Shown here: one piece after another, positions 51,023-61,304 of the stretch
How positions within the stretch are numbered: the first letter of the stretch is position 1
How the letters are laid out: each line of letters begins with the position of its first letter
NCBI GenBank assembly: GCA_042701975.1
Contig: CP170561.1
Coordinates: 2,914,001 to 2,978,000, forward strand
Source of the DNA: JAFALK01 sp042701975
GTDB taxonomy: Bacteria; Pseudomonadota; Gammaproteobacteria; Burkholderiales; Burkholderiaceae_C
Direction of reading: 5' to 3'
Length of the DNA stretch: 64,000 nt
The notes under the pieces: model-generated
What the model was told of the DNA's origin: nothing
The model's input: only the letters and a program-made list of their open reading frames with translations
Databases searched by the model: none
Made by a program: the position numbers and the translations under genes

Positions 51023-51475
51023 CTACTTGAACTTCAGCTCCTGCAGCAGCTCGGTGCCCATGATTTCGCGGATCTGCAGGCGATCACCCGACTCCTTGGC
51101 CATCTGCGCAGAAGTCTTCTTCTTCCAGGCCGTGTATTCGTCGTCGCGCTTGTCGCCTTCGGGCCCGGTGGCCAGGCGGTCGGTGACGATGACCAGGTAG
51201 AGGTGGGCCTCACCTTTGCGCGGGTATGCGTTTGCAAAGACCATGTAGCTCTTGATCCAGCCCTTGGACTTGGCGAACTCCTGATCGGCCTTCCATTCCG
51301 CGGCCAGGAACTTGGCGTAGCCCAGGCTGCCGCCATCCTTGAGTTGCACGCCGGTGACTTCCCAGAAGTCTCCGCCCGTCATCGGATAGTCCCCTGCGCT
51401 GGCGCGCAGGGGCAGGAGCGCCGCCGTCGAGAAGATCAAGGCCGACAGCATTCCCCTCATCAATGCGTTCTTCAT
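51023..51475 (-). CDS. Uncharacterised secreted protein
   Basis: 150 residues with a clear signal peptide (LIFSTAALLPLRASAG) and a mature part containing GGDFWEVTGVQLKDGGSLGY, KSYMVFANAYPRKGEAHLYLV, and a charged C-terminus. I do not recognise the family. AAAGGAG stands 6 bases before the ATG, and a 13-bp hairpin in the leader covers part of it. Confidence 0.75.
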   Translation of the reverse strand: MKNALMRGMLSALIFSTAALLPLRASAGDYPMTGGDFWEVTGVQLKDGGSLGYAKFLAAEWKADQEFAKSKGWIKSYMVFANAYPRKGEAHLYLVIVTDRLATGPEGDKRDDEYTAWKKKTSAQMAKESGDRLQIREIMGTELLQELKFK

Positions 51476-51484
51476 CTGGTTCTC

Positions 51485-51514
51485 CTTTGTTCAGCCACCA
51501 TGGCTGAATCAAAG
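51485..51514 (-). promoter_or_regulatory. Leader hairpin overlapping the Shine-Dalgarno of the secreted protein gene
   Basis: CTTTG-TTCAGCCA and TGGCTGAA-t-CAAAG form a 13-bp stem with one bulged base and a 3-base loop. On the minus-strand mRNA its 3' arm takes in the AAAG of AAAGGAG. It could control translation, or at DNA level serve as an operator. Confidence 0.5.
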
Positions 51515-51636
51515 AGCCTAGGACGCGGGCGCTATCCGTACAACGTGTGGATTAGCCCCTGATGCCAACACGTGATGTGCCACTTCCGGGCAGATTTCTG
51601 AGTCTTGTCTTTCGGCCCGCCTTCTAGAATTTCGCA

Positions 51637-51996
51637 ATGCCTGATCAACCTCTTGTATTGCTGGCCTGCCTGTGCGCGGCCTGGTGCCGTGTCTGCGATG
51701 AATACCGACCGATCTTCGAGCGGCTGACCGCTGATCTCGACGGTGTGCAGGTGCGCTGGATCGACATCGAGGACGAGGCGGAGGTGCTCGGCGATCTCGA
51801 CATCGAGACCTTCCCCACGCTGCTGATCGCCGGCCCCGATGGCGTTCGCTTTGCCGGGCCGACGCTGCCGCAGGAAGAAGTGCTCAGCCGCCTGCTGGCT
51901 CACACGCTGACGAAGACGGAGGCGGGTGCGCAATGGCCGTCGTTCGATGCGGAGTTCGCCGAATTGGCCAAACGGCTGAGCGGCTCGGCTGCTTAG
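51637..51996 (+). CDS. Thioredoxin-like protein
   Basis: 119 residues: short thioredoxin fold with CAAWCRVCDEY (WCxxC), WIDIEDEAEVLG, and the cis-Pro region ETFPTLLI. No signal peptide, so cytoplasmic. It could reduce or transfer disulfides; the CRVC dipeptide is non-standard compared with CGPC. Confidence 0.85.
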   Translation: MPDQPLVLLACLCAAWCRVCDEYRPIFERLTADLDGVQVRWIDIEDEAEVLGDLDIETFPTLLIAGPDGVRFAGPTLPQEEVLSRLLAHTLTKTEAGAQWPSFDAEFAELAKRLSGSAA

Positions 51997-52509
51997 CTAT
52001 GGCTGTCCCGTGGCAAGCACGGTCTCGTACGCGGCCAGATCCGCATCCGAGAAGCAGCAAAACACGACCGACTCGACGACGGCATTGCCGGACAAGAACT
52101 CTTTCACGCTGACTACGGCAATCCTCGATGCCAGATGGATCGGATAGCCATAGATGCCTGTGCTGATACTTGGGAACGCCACGGACTTGGCGCCGCACGC
52201 GGCTGCCAGTTCCAGCGATTTCCGATAGCAGGCCGCCAGCAGCTCCGGCTCGCCGTTCATGCCGCCGCGCCAAACCGGGCCCACCGTGTGAATGATGTGC
52301 CGTGCTGGCAACCGATAGCCCTTCGTCAGCTTGGCCTCGCCCGTCTTGCATCCGCCAAGCAATCTGCATTCATGAACAAGATCGGGGCCAGCGGCGCGAT
52401 GGATGGCGCCATCGACGCCGCCACCGCCCAGCAGCGACGAATTGGCTGCGTTCACGACGGCATCGATCTGCAGCTTGGTGATGTCGCTCTTGATGGCGCC
52501 GATCTGCAT
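51997..52509 (-). CDS. Macrodomain protein, O-acetyl-ADP-ribose deacetylase-like
   Basis: 170 residues: VVNAANSSLLGGGGVDGAIH (ADP-ribose pocket, Asn/Gly loop), IHTVGPVWRGG, and FPSISTGIYGYP. Very close in pattern to YmdB, which deacetylates O-acetyl-ADP-ribose and binds RNase III. Convergent with the thioredoxin-like gene (adjacent stops); msrA lies upstream on the same strand. Confidence 0.93.
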   Translation of the reverse strand: MQIGAIKSDITKLQIDAVVNAANSSLLGGGGVDGAIHRAAGPDLVHECRLLGGCKTGEAKLTKGYRLPARHIIHTVGPVWRGGMNGEPELLAACYRKSLELAAACGAKSVAFPSISTGIYGYPIHLASRIAVVSVKEFLSGNAVVESVVFCCFSDADLAAYETVLATGQP

Positions 52510-52525
52510 TCCGATGACCGCGTGT

Positions 52526-53035
52526 TCAGGCAGATCTCGGCAGCACCCAATCCCTGCGCGGGAAATGGCAGGTGTAGCCGTTCGGATGCTTCTCCAGGTA
52601 GTCCTGGTGCTCGGGCTCCGCTTCCCAGAAATCGCCCACCGGTTCGAGCTCGGTGACGACCTTGCCAGGCCACAGGTCGGAGGCGTTCACGTCGGCAATC
52701 GTACGCAGGGCCTCGGCCTTTTGCGCCTCGCTCTCGTAGTAGATGGCCGAGCGGTAGGAGGTGCCCAGATCGTTGCCCTGGCGGTTCTTCGTCGTCGGGT
52801 CGTGGATCTGGAAGAAGAACTCCAGCAGCTTGCGATAGCTGGTCTTGGCGGGGTCGAAGACGATCTCGATGCCTTCGGCGTGCGTGCCGTGGTTGCGGTA
52901 GGTGGCGTTCTTCACATCGCCGCCGGTGTAGCCCACGCGAGTGGAGACGACGCCGGGCAGCTTGCGGATCAGGTCCTGCATGCCCCAGAAGCAGCCGCCA
53001 GCCAACACTGCTCGTTCAACAGCACGTTCAGTCAT
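52526..53035 (-). CDS. msrA: Peptide methionine sulfoxide reductase MsrA
   Basis: 169 residues: GGCFWGMQDLI with the catalytic Cys, GYTGGDVKNATY, HAEGIEIVFDP, and HDPTTKNRQGNDLGTSYRSA. It repairs S-methionine sulfoxide. Second gene of msrB-msrA, coupled by an ATGA overlap. Confidence 0.95.
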   Translation of the reverse strand: MTERAVERAVLAGGCFWGMQDLIRKLPGVVSTRVGYTGGDVKNATYRNHGTHAEGIEIVFDPAKTSYRKLLEFFFQIHDPTTKNRQGNDLGTSYRSAIYYESEAQKAEALRTIADVNASDLWPGKVVTELEPVGDFWEAEPEHQDYLEKHPNGYTCHFPRRDWVLPRSA

Positions 53036-53472
53036 TTCACTTGCTCCAGATATTGGCCATAACCCTCGGCCTCCATGTCATCGCGATGGACAAAACGCAG
53101 CGAGGCGGAGTTGATGCAATAGCGCAGGCCGCCGCGGTCGCGCGGGCCGTCGGGAAAGACGTGGCCGAGGTGGCTGTCGCCATGGGCGGAGCGCACTTCG
53201 GTACGGACCATGCCGTGGCTTTCGTCGCTTAGCTCCTGCACGTGCGCCGCCTCGAGCGGTCGCGTGAAGCTGGGCCAGCCGCAGCCGGATTCGAACTTGT
53301 CGGTCGAGGCGAACAGCGGCTCGCCGGAGACGATGTCCACGTAAATGCCGGGCTCGTGGTTGTGCAGGTATTCGCCGGTGCCGGGGTACTCGGTGCCGCT
53401 CTCCTGCGTGACGCGGTACTGCTCGCGCGAGAGGCGCGCGATGGCATCAGGATCTTTGCGGTATGCGCTCAT
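53032..53472 (-). CDS. msrB: Peptide methionine sulfoxide reductase MsrB
   Basis: 146 residues: TEYPGTGEYLHNHEPGIYVD, FESGCGWPSF, HLGHVFPDGP, and RYCINSASLRF with the catalytic Cys. The CxxC pairs that bind zinc in many MsrB proteins are absent, so this is the zinc-free type. Reduces R-methionine sulfoxide, complementing MsrA. Confidence 0.95.
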   Translation of the reverse strand: MSAYRKDPDAIARLSREQYRVTQESGTEYPGTGEYLHNHEPGIYVDIVSGEPLFASTDKFESGCGWPSFTRPLEAAHVQELSDESHGMVRTEVRSAHGDSHLGHVFPDGPRDRGGLRYCINSASLRFVHRDDMEAEGYGQYLEQVK

Positions 53473-53480
53473 GAATCGGG

Positions 53481-55328
53481 TTACTCCACTTTGAAAGCTC
53501 CCACGATTCTGACCAATTCCGCCGCTTGCTGCTTGAGACTGTCCGCTGCCGCCGATCCCTGCTCGACCAGGGCCGCGTTTTGCTGGGTCATGCCGTCGAG
53601 GTGAGCGATGGCCGCGTTGATCTCGCCGATGCTGCTGCTCTGGCCCGCGGCAGCGCTGCTGACCTCCGTGATCAGGCCGCTGACGCGGGCCACCGAGGCG
53701 ACCAGATCCTGCATCTGACGCCCGGCCTGCTCGACGAGAACACTGCCGCCCTGCACCTGTTCGACGGAGGCGCTGATCAGGCTGCGGATCTCCTTGGCGG
53801 CTTCGGCCGAGCGCTGCGCCAGCGTGCGCACCTCGCCGGCAACGACGGCGAATCCGCGGCCTTGCTCGCCGGCTCGCGCGGCCTCGACAGCCGCATTCAG
53901 AGCAAGGATATTCGTCTGAAAGGCGATGCCGTCGATGGTGGCGATGATGTCGGCAATGCGCTTGGAGGAGTCGCTGATCCGGCCCATCACGTCGACGACC
54001 TGGCCCACCTGCGCGCCGCTGGTGTCGGCAGCCTGGCGCACGCCCTGGGCAAGATGCTCGGCCTCGCGGGTGGAGGCGGTGGTGTGGCCCACACTGTCGG
54101 CCAGGCTGGCGCTGGAGGCGGCGGTTTCTTCGAGCGCCGCTGCAGCCTGTTCGGTGCGCTGGCTCAGGTCGAGGTTGCCGGAGGCCACGTCGGCGCTGGC
54201 GCTGGAGATCTGGTCGGCCGCCTGGCGCACTTGGCCCACCATGGCGGCCAGGCGTTCGACGAAGCGGTTGAAGGCGTCCGAAAGGCGGCCGAGCTCGTCC
54301 TCGCTGTTGACGTGCATGCGGCGTGTGAGGTCGGCGTCGCCGCTGGCGATGTCATCCAGCAGGCTGGCTGCGCGCTGCACCGGCGCGGCCACGGCGCGGG
54401 CCACGATGATGACGACGAACAGCGCCACCGCGCCGCCCACGAGTGCGGCGAGCAGCGTGGCCTTGAGCACCGCCGCGCGGGCCGGGCCCAGCAACTCGGC
54501 CTCGGGCACATCGGCCACGACGTAGAGCTTCAGGTCGGGCATGAAGGCCGCGGCCGCGATGTTGCCGCCGTGCTCGATGCTGGTGAACTCCTTGCCCGAG
54601 AGCAGGGCCTTGCTCGTTGCCGCGTCGAAGCCGGGCAGGGCGTCCAGCGTGGCCTTGGCCTCGACGAGCTTGGCATCGGTGTGCACCAGCAGCTGGCCGC
54701 TGTCGCGCACCAGGAAGACGTGGCCGGTCTGGCCGATCTTGAAGCCGTTGACGAGGCTGCTCACGGCCTTCATCGTCAGGCCCAGGCCGGCGATGCCGCG
54801 TTTGCCGCCCGGGGCCTCGAAGCGGGTGTTGATGAAGAGCATCAGATCGCCGCCGGGTTCGCGATCGATGTCGAGCGAGTAGGGCTTGCCGCCGTTCAGG
54901 AAGCCGGTGAACCACTGGTCCTTCTCGGTGATCTGGCGCAGATTGCCGGCGTCGGTCAGGTACTTGCTCGTGGCCTGCGAAACCCAGAAGACGGAGGCCG
55001 CCTGCTGCTGCGCCTTGAACTGCTTGGCGTGCCGCATCCAGGCGGCCATGCCGTCATCGCCGAGGCCTGCAGCCTCCCAGGCCAGCAGGTACTCGTTGCT
55101 GGAGAGCGTGCGGGCGGCGGTGAGCGGGATGTCGAACTGGCGTTGCAGCTCGGCGCGGATGCTGCCCAGCTGTGCGGGCAGCTCGGTCGTCGTGACGCGT
55201 TCTCGCATCGCGCTGCCGGCCAGCCAGGTGTTGAGCACACCCGAGATGAGGATGAAGACGAGCAGGCATCCCGCCATGCTCCAGACCAGCTTGCCGTTGA
55301 TCGACAGACGACGCCACAGACCGCTCAT
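53481..55328 (-). CDS. Methyl-accepting chemotaxis protein
   Basis: 615 residues: N-terminal membrane helix (VWSMAGCLLVFILISGVLNT), periplasmic Cache-like sensor domain to about residue 275 (ITEKDQWFTGFLNGGKPYSL, DREPGGDLMLFINTRF), second helix (LLAALVGGAVALFVVIIVA), HAMP, and a cytoplasmic signalling coil with IIATIDGIAFQTNILALNAA. No C-terminal CheR/CheB pentapeptide is visible. Ligand unknown. Confidence 0.93.
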   Translation of the reverse strand: MSGLWRRLSINGKLVWSMAGCLLVFILISGVLNTWLAGSAMRERVTTTELPAQLGSIRAELQRQFDIPLTAARTLSSNEYLLAWEAAGLGDDGMAAWMRHAKQFKAQQQAASVFWVSQATSKYLTDAGNLRQITEKDQWFTGFLNGGKPYSLDIDREPGGDLMLFINTRFEAPGGKRGIAGLGLTMKAVSSLVNGFKIGQTGHVFLVRDSGQLLVHTDAKLVEAKATLDALPGFDAATSKALLSGKEFTSIEHGGNIAAAAFMPDLKLYVVADVPEAELLGPARAAVLKATLLAALVGGAVALFVVIIVARAVAAPVQRAASLLDDIASGDADLTRRMHVNSEDELGRLSDAFNRFVERLAAMVGQVRQAADQISSASADVASGNLDLSQRTEQAAAALEETAASSASLADSVGHTTASTREAEHLAQGVRQAADTSGAQVGQVVDVMGRISDSSKRIADIIATIDGIAFQTNILALNAAVEAARAGEQGRGFAVVAGEVRTLAQRSAEAAKEIRSLISASVEQVQGGSVLVEQAGRQMQDLVASVARVSGLITEVSSAAAGQSSSIGEINAAIAHLDGMTQQNAALVEQGSAAADSLKQQAAELVRIVGAFKVE

Positions 55329-55376
55329 GATCGCTCCGTTTTTTTGTTCTGGTGCGATCGAGAATAACGTCTTGTT

Positions 55377-57266
55377 TCAGCTGAGCAGGGCAGTACTGAC
55401 CCGGAAGGTGATCCACGCGGCCCCGTAGGCCAGGCCGAACAGATAGGCCAGGATGATGGCCGGATATTTGTAGCCACCGGTCTCGCGCCGCACGGCCGCC
55501 AGCGTGGACATGCACTGCGGCGCAAACACGTACCAGGCCAGCAGGCTCAGTGCGGTGGGCAGGCTCCAGCTGGCGGAGATGAGCGGCATCAGCGCATCGG
55601 CCGTGTCCTCGCCGGTGGCGGAGAGCGCGTAGACCGTGCCCAGGCTGGCCACGGCCACTTCACGCGCGGCCATGCCGGGGATCAGCGCCACCGAGATCTG
55701 CCAGTTGAAACCGATGGGCTCCAGCACATGGGCCAGGCCCTTGCCGAGCATGCCGGCCACCGAGTATTCGATCGGCGCGCCGGTGGCGCCGGGCGGCGGG
55801 CTGGGGAAGCTGGCCAGCAGCCACAGCAGCAGCGTCATGACCATGATGACGCCACCCACGCGCTTGACGAAGATGGCGGCGCGCTGCCACAGGCCGATGG
55901 CGATGTTGCGCGGCGAAGGCCAGTGGTAGATCGGCAACTCCATCATCAGCGGGCGCACTTGCGAACCGCCGCGCGTGAAGGTCTTGAGCACCCAGGCCAC
56001 CATCATGGCGCCGACGATGCCGGCGAGGTACAGCGCGAACAGCACCAGGCCCTGCAGCTCCAGACCGCCCCAGACCTGGCGCTTCGGGATGAAGGCGCCG
56101 ATCACGAGCGCATACACGGGCAGGCGGGCCGAACAGGTCATCATCGGCGCGATCAGGATGGTGACGATGCGGTCGCGCGGGTTGGCGATCGAGCGCGTGG
56201 CCATGATGCCGGGGATGGCGCAGGCAAAGCTGGACAGCAGCGGGATGAAGCTGCGGCCCGACAGGCCCACCGAGCCCATGATGCGGTCGAGCAGGAAGGC
56301 CGCGCGCGGCAGGTAGCCGGATTCCTCGAGCACGAGGATGAAGAAGAACAGAATCAGGATCTGCGGCAGGAAGACCAGCACCGAACCTGCGCCGGCGATC
56401 ACGCCGTCGACGATCAGGCTGCGCACATAGCCCATGAGGCCCTCGGCCGGCAGCAGCGCGCCGACGCTCTCGCCGATCCAGGACATGCCGGCCTTGATGG
56501 CGTCCATGGGCGGCTGTGCCCACGAGAACACGGCCTGGAAGAGCAGGAACAGCACCACCATCAGGATGATCGGGCCAGCCACCGGATGCAGCAGCACGCG
56601 GTCCACGCGGTCGCTGGGCAGATGCGGCAGATGCTGGTCCGCGCCGATGGCCTGCAGGATGCGGCGCACGGCCCGGTGGTCTTCGGCCGGATCGGTGTTC
56701 TCGACCACGGCGACGGGGCCGCTGGGGATCCACACGTTCGGCTGGTCGAAGATCGCGCGCAGCTCGTCGATGCCTTCACCGGCCGTGGCCACCGTGCGGA
56801 CGACGGGCACGCCGAGTTGAGCAGACAGTGCAGCTGGTTCGATGTGCAGGCCGCGCTTGGCGGCCAGGTCGGCCATGTTCAGTGCGACGACGACCGGCAG
56901 GCCCTGGCGCTTGACGGCCAGCACCAGGCGCAGGTTGCGGCGCAGGTTGGTGGCATCGACCACGCACACGACCAGGTCGGGCTTCTTCTCGCCCGTGGCG
57001 CGGCCGGCCAGCACGTCCACCGTCACGCGTTCGTCGGGCGAGCGTGGATGCAGGCTGTAGGTGCCCGGCAGGTCCAGCAGGCGCAGGGCCGTGCCGGCGG
57101 CGCTTTTGAGGCGGCCTTCCTTGCGTTCGACGGTCACGCCGGCGTAGTTGGCCACCTTCTGGTTGGAGCCGGTCAGCCGGTTGAAGAGGGCGGTCTTGCC
57201 GCAGTTCGGGTTACCGACCAGGGCGAGCAGCTTGCCGGCCGGGTGGATGTGGATGATCGATTCCAT
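55377..57266 (-). CDS. feoB: Ferrous iron transporter FeoB
   Basis: 629 residues. N-terminal G-protein domain: ALVGNPNCGKTALFNRLTG (G1), DLPGTYSLHPRSPDE (G3), NMADLAAKRG (G4). Membrane part with two Gate motifs: RAAFLLDRIMGSVGLSGRSF and SSFACAIPGIMATRSI, then ALIPGMAAREVAVASLGTVY. Imports Fe(II) across the inner membrane. The ATG at 57266 overlaps the feoA stop (TGATG). The feoA-feoB unit lies under a Fur box. Confidence 0.95.
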   Translation of the reverse strand: MESIIHIHPAGKLLALVGNPNCGKTALFNRLTGSNQKVANYAGVTVERKEGRLKSAAGTALRLLDLPGTYSLHPRSPDERVTVDVLAGRATGEKKPDLVVCVVDATNLRRNLRLVLAVKRQGLPVVVALNMADLAAKRGLHIEPAALSAQLGVPVVRTVATAGEGIDELRAIFDQPNVWIPSGPVAVVENTDPAEDHRAVRRILQAIGADQHLPHLPSDRVDRVLLHPVAGPIILMVVLFLLFQAVFSWAQPPMDAIKAGMSWIGESVGALLPAEGLMGYVRSLIVDGVIAGAGSVLVFLPQILILFFFILVLEESGYLPRAAFLLDRIMGSVGLSGRSFIPLLSSFACAIPGIMATRSIANPRDRIVTILIAPMMTCSARLPVYALVIGAFIPKRQVWGGLELQGLVLFALYLAGIVGAMMVAWVLKTFTRGGSQVRPLMMELPIYHWPSPRNIAIGLWQRAAIFVKRVGGVIMVMTLLLWLLASFPSPPPGATGAPIEYSVAGMLGKGLAHVLEPIGFNWQISVALIPGMAAREVAVASLGTVYALSATGEDTADALMPLISASWSLPTALSLLAWYVFAPQCMSTLAAVRRETGGYKYPAIILAYLFGLAYGAAWITFRVSTALLS

Positions 57267-57517
57267 CAGCTGGCTGCCGTCACGCTCACGCATTCCGCTT
57301 CCGCGCGGCGCAGCGCGAAGGTCGACTCGCCGACCCGGATGACCAGGGGATCGGCGCCGGGCAGGCCGCGCGCCATCACGCTGACGGGCTCGCCGGGCAG
57401 GAAACCGATCTCTTCGAGCCACTGGGCCCATTCGGGCGCGTGTTCCGGTGCCCGGACGCGCTGCACCAGCAGGGCATCACCGATTTCAGCGTGGGCGAGG
57501 CTTTGGGGGGCGGACAT
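57266..57517 (-). CDS. feoA: Ferrous iron transport accessory protein FeoA
   Basis: 83 residues, an SH3-like small domain: EEIGFLPGEPVSVMARG and GESTFALRRAEAECVSV. FeoA assists FeoB-mediated Fe(II) uptake. First gene of the operon, starting 9 bases from a Fur-box-like sequence. Confidence 0.92.
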   Translation of the reverse strand: MSAPQSLAHAEIGDALLVQRVRAPEHAPEWAQWLEEIGFLPGEPVSVMARGLPGADPLVIRVGESTFALRRAEAECVSVTAAS

Positions 57518-57525
57518 GCTTTGTT

Positions 57526-57546
57526 ATCGAGAATTATTCGCATCAT
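57526..57546 (-). promoter_or_regulatory. Fur box upstream of feoAB
   Basis: The plus strand reads GAGAATTATTCGCAT within 57529-57543, matching 14 of 15 bases of the common betaproteobacterial Fur site core GAGAATTATTCTCAT. Located just upstream of feoA, consistent with iron repression. Confidence 0.75.
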
Positions 57547-57588
57547 TGTAGCCATGGGCGGAGATCCGCTCCCGGGCGGGGCTGTGTC

Positions 57589-57616
57589 TGTTGCGCAAAC
57601 GTTTGGCTACGCAACA
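57589..57616 (+). promoter_or_regulatory. LacI-family-type operator of the second nucleoside operon
   Basis: A 10-bp palindrome CAAACGTTTG (57596-57605) sits inside a larger inverted repeat, TGTTGCG (57589-57595) and CGCAACA (57610-57616). It resembles PurR/CytR-type LacI-family sites (GCAANCGNTTNC). A TACAAT -10 candidate follows at 57637-57642. The matching regulator is not in this window. Confidence 0.6.
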
Positions 57617-57671
57617 GTCCGGCGGGTTCAGGCCCCTACAATGCGCGCTCCTTGCAACATCTTTTGCTGCC

Positions 57672-58643
57672 ATGAAACTTGCCGTTAGCGCTGTCCTGAC
57701 CGCCATTGCCGGCCTGCTGGCCTCGTCCGTCCAGGCCGATCCGGCCATCATCTTTGACATGGGCGGCAAGTTCGACAAATCCTTCAACCAGAGCGCCTAC
57801 GAGGGCGCCCAGCGCTGGGTGAAGGAAACGGGCAAGAAGTACATGGAGTTCGAGATCTCGAACGACACGCAGCGCCTGCAGGCCATCCGCCGCATGGCCG
57901 AGCGCGGCGCCGATCCCATCATCTCGATCGGCTTCGCCCAGGCTTCGGCGCTCGACCAGATCGCCAAGGATTTCCCCAAGACCCACTTCGCCATCATCGA
58001 TGCCGTGGTGAACAAGCCGAACGTGCAGTCGGTGATGTTCAAGGAGCAGGAAGGCAGTTATGTGGTGGGCGCCATCGCCGCTGCTGCGAGCAAGACCGGC
58101 AAGGTCGGCTTCGTCGGCGGCATGGACATCCCATTGATCCGCGCCTTCCAGTGCGGCTACGAGCAGGGCGTGAAGGCGACCAACGCGAAGGCCGAGGTGT
58201 TCTCCAACATGACCGGCACAACGTCTTCGGCCTGGAACGATCCGACCCGCGGCGCCGAGCTGGCCAAGGCCCAGTTCGCCAAGGGTGCTGACGTGGTGTT
58301 TGCCGCAGCCGGCGGCACGGGCGTGGGCGTCTATCAAGCGGCCAAGGACGGCGGCAAATTCGCCATCGGCGTGGACAGCAACCAGAACCATGTGCAGCCC
58401 GGCACCATGCTCACCTCCATGGTCAAGCATGTGGACGTGGCCGTGTACAACGTGCTCAAGGGCTGGACGGGCGGCACGCAGGTGCTGGGCCTGAAGGAAG
58501 GCGGCGTGGACTACGCGCTGGACGAGCACAACGCCAAGGTCTTCACGCCGGCGCTCAAGACGGTGGCCGAGAAGGTCAAGGCCGACATCGTGGCGGGCAA
58601 GATCAAGGTGGTGGATTACCGCGCCGCCAACGCCTGCAAGTAA
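57672..58643 (+). CDS. BMP-family periplasmic substrate-binding protein (system 2)
   Basis: 323 residues: signal peptide MKLAVSAVLTAIAGLLASSV ending in QADP, then the BMP fold: FDMGGKFDKSFNQSAYEGAQ, GFVGGMDIPLIRAFQCGYEQG, and GVDSNQNHVQPGTMLTSMV. It lacks a lipobox Cys, so it is soluble periplasmic. The family binds purine and other nucleosides, and here it heads an operon with nucleoside catabolic genes. No Shine-Dalgarno is obvious before the ATG. Confidence 0.92.
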   Translation: MKLAVSAVLTAIAGLLASSVQADPAIIFDMGGKFDKSFNQSAYEGAQRWVKETGKKYMEFEISNDTQRLQAIRRMAERGADPIISIGFAQASALDQIAKDFPKTHFAIIDAVVNKPNVQSVMFKEQEGSYVVGAIAAAASKTGKVGFVGGMDIPLIRAFQCGYEQGVKATNAKAEVFSNMTGTTSSAWNDPTRGAELAKAQFAKGADVVFAAAGGTGVGVYQAAKDGGKFAIGVDSNQNHVQPGTMLTSMVKHVDVAVYNVLKGWTGGTQVLGLKEGGVDYALDEHNAKVFTPALKTVAEKVKADIVAGKIKVVDYRAANACK

Positions 58644-58659
58644 CGCGAAGCCCACAGGA

Positions 58660-60188
<1,529 letters not shown>

Positions 60189-60192
<4 letters not shown>

Positions 60193-61304
60193 GCCAACCC
60201 TTGAACCTCCCGCGCTGGGTCGACGTCGGCCTGCTGCCGCTGTGGAACCTCGCCATCGCGATCGCGGTCGCCGGTCTCGTCGTGTTCGCCATCGGCCAGA
60301 GCCCGCTGCAAGCGGGCTTGACGCTCGTGCAGGGTGCGCTCGGCTCGGCTCGCGGCTTGGGCTACACGCTGTACTACGCCACCACCTTCACCTTCACCGG
60401 CCTCGCCGTTGCGGTCGCCTACCACGGCGGCCTGTTCAATATCGGCGGTGAAGGCCAGGCCACGCTTGGCGGTCTCGGCGTTGCACTCACTGCGCTGTGG
60501 CTCGGCCCGCATCTGCCGGCACCGGTGCTGCTGCCGCTGCTGGTGATTGCCGCCGCGCTCTTCGGCATGCTGTGGGCGGCCATCCCGGCCTACCTGCAGG
60601 CCTGGCGCGGCAGCCACGTCGTCATCACGACGATCATGTTCAACTTCCTCGGCGCCACGCTGAACGTCTACCTGCTCGTGAACTGGCTGCGCCCGGCCGG
60701 CGGCATGGCCGTGGAGAGCGCCGAGTTCACCGAAAGTGCCCGCATGCCGGCGCTGCACGAGTTGGCCGCCAAGATCGGCATCGAGCTGCCGTCCTCGCCG
60801 CTCAACCTCAGCCTGCTGATCGCGATCGCCGCCTGCTTCTTCGTCACCTGGTTCCTGTGGAAGAGCCGCGCCGGCTATGCCATGCGCGCCGTGGGCAGCG
60901 CACCGCGCGCCGCGCACTACGCCGGCATCCGCCCGCGCATGCAGGTGCTGATCGCCATGGGCCTTTCCGGCGCCTTGGCCGGCCTGGTGGGCGTCAACGA
61001 GATCTCGGGCGTGCAAGGCAAGCTCACGCTGGACTTCGTGGCCGGCGCAGGCTTCACCGGCATTGCGGTCGCGCTGATGGGTCGCAACCATCCGGTGGGC
61101 ATCGTGCTGGCCTCGCTGCTGTTCGGCGTGCTGTATCAGGGCGGCGTCGAAGTCTCCTTCGACATGCCCGGCTTCACCCGCGAGATGGTCACCACCGCGC
61201 AAGGTCTCGTCGTGCTGTTCGCCGGTGCAATGGCGATGGTGAGCGCGCCGCTGTTCGCCAAGATCTTTGGCAAGTCCGCGAAGACGATCAAAGGGAGCGC
61301 GTGA
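60189..61304 (+). CDS. Nucleoside-type ABC importer permease 1 (system 2)
   Basis: 371 residues, about ten membrane helices: TFTFTGLAVAVAYHGGLF, NIGGEGQATLGGLGVAL, GAGFTGIAVALMGRNHPVGI. Coupled on both sides by ATGA and TGATG overlaps. Longer central loop (about residues 175-195) than in system 1. Confidence 0.92.
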
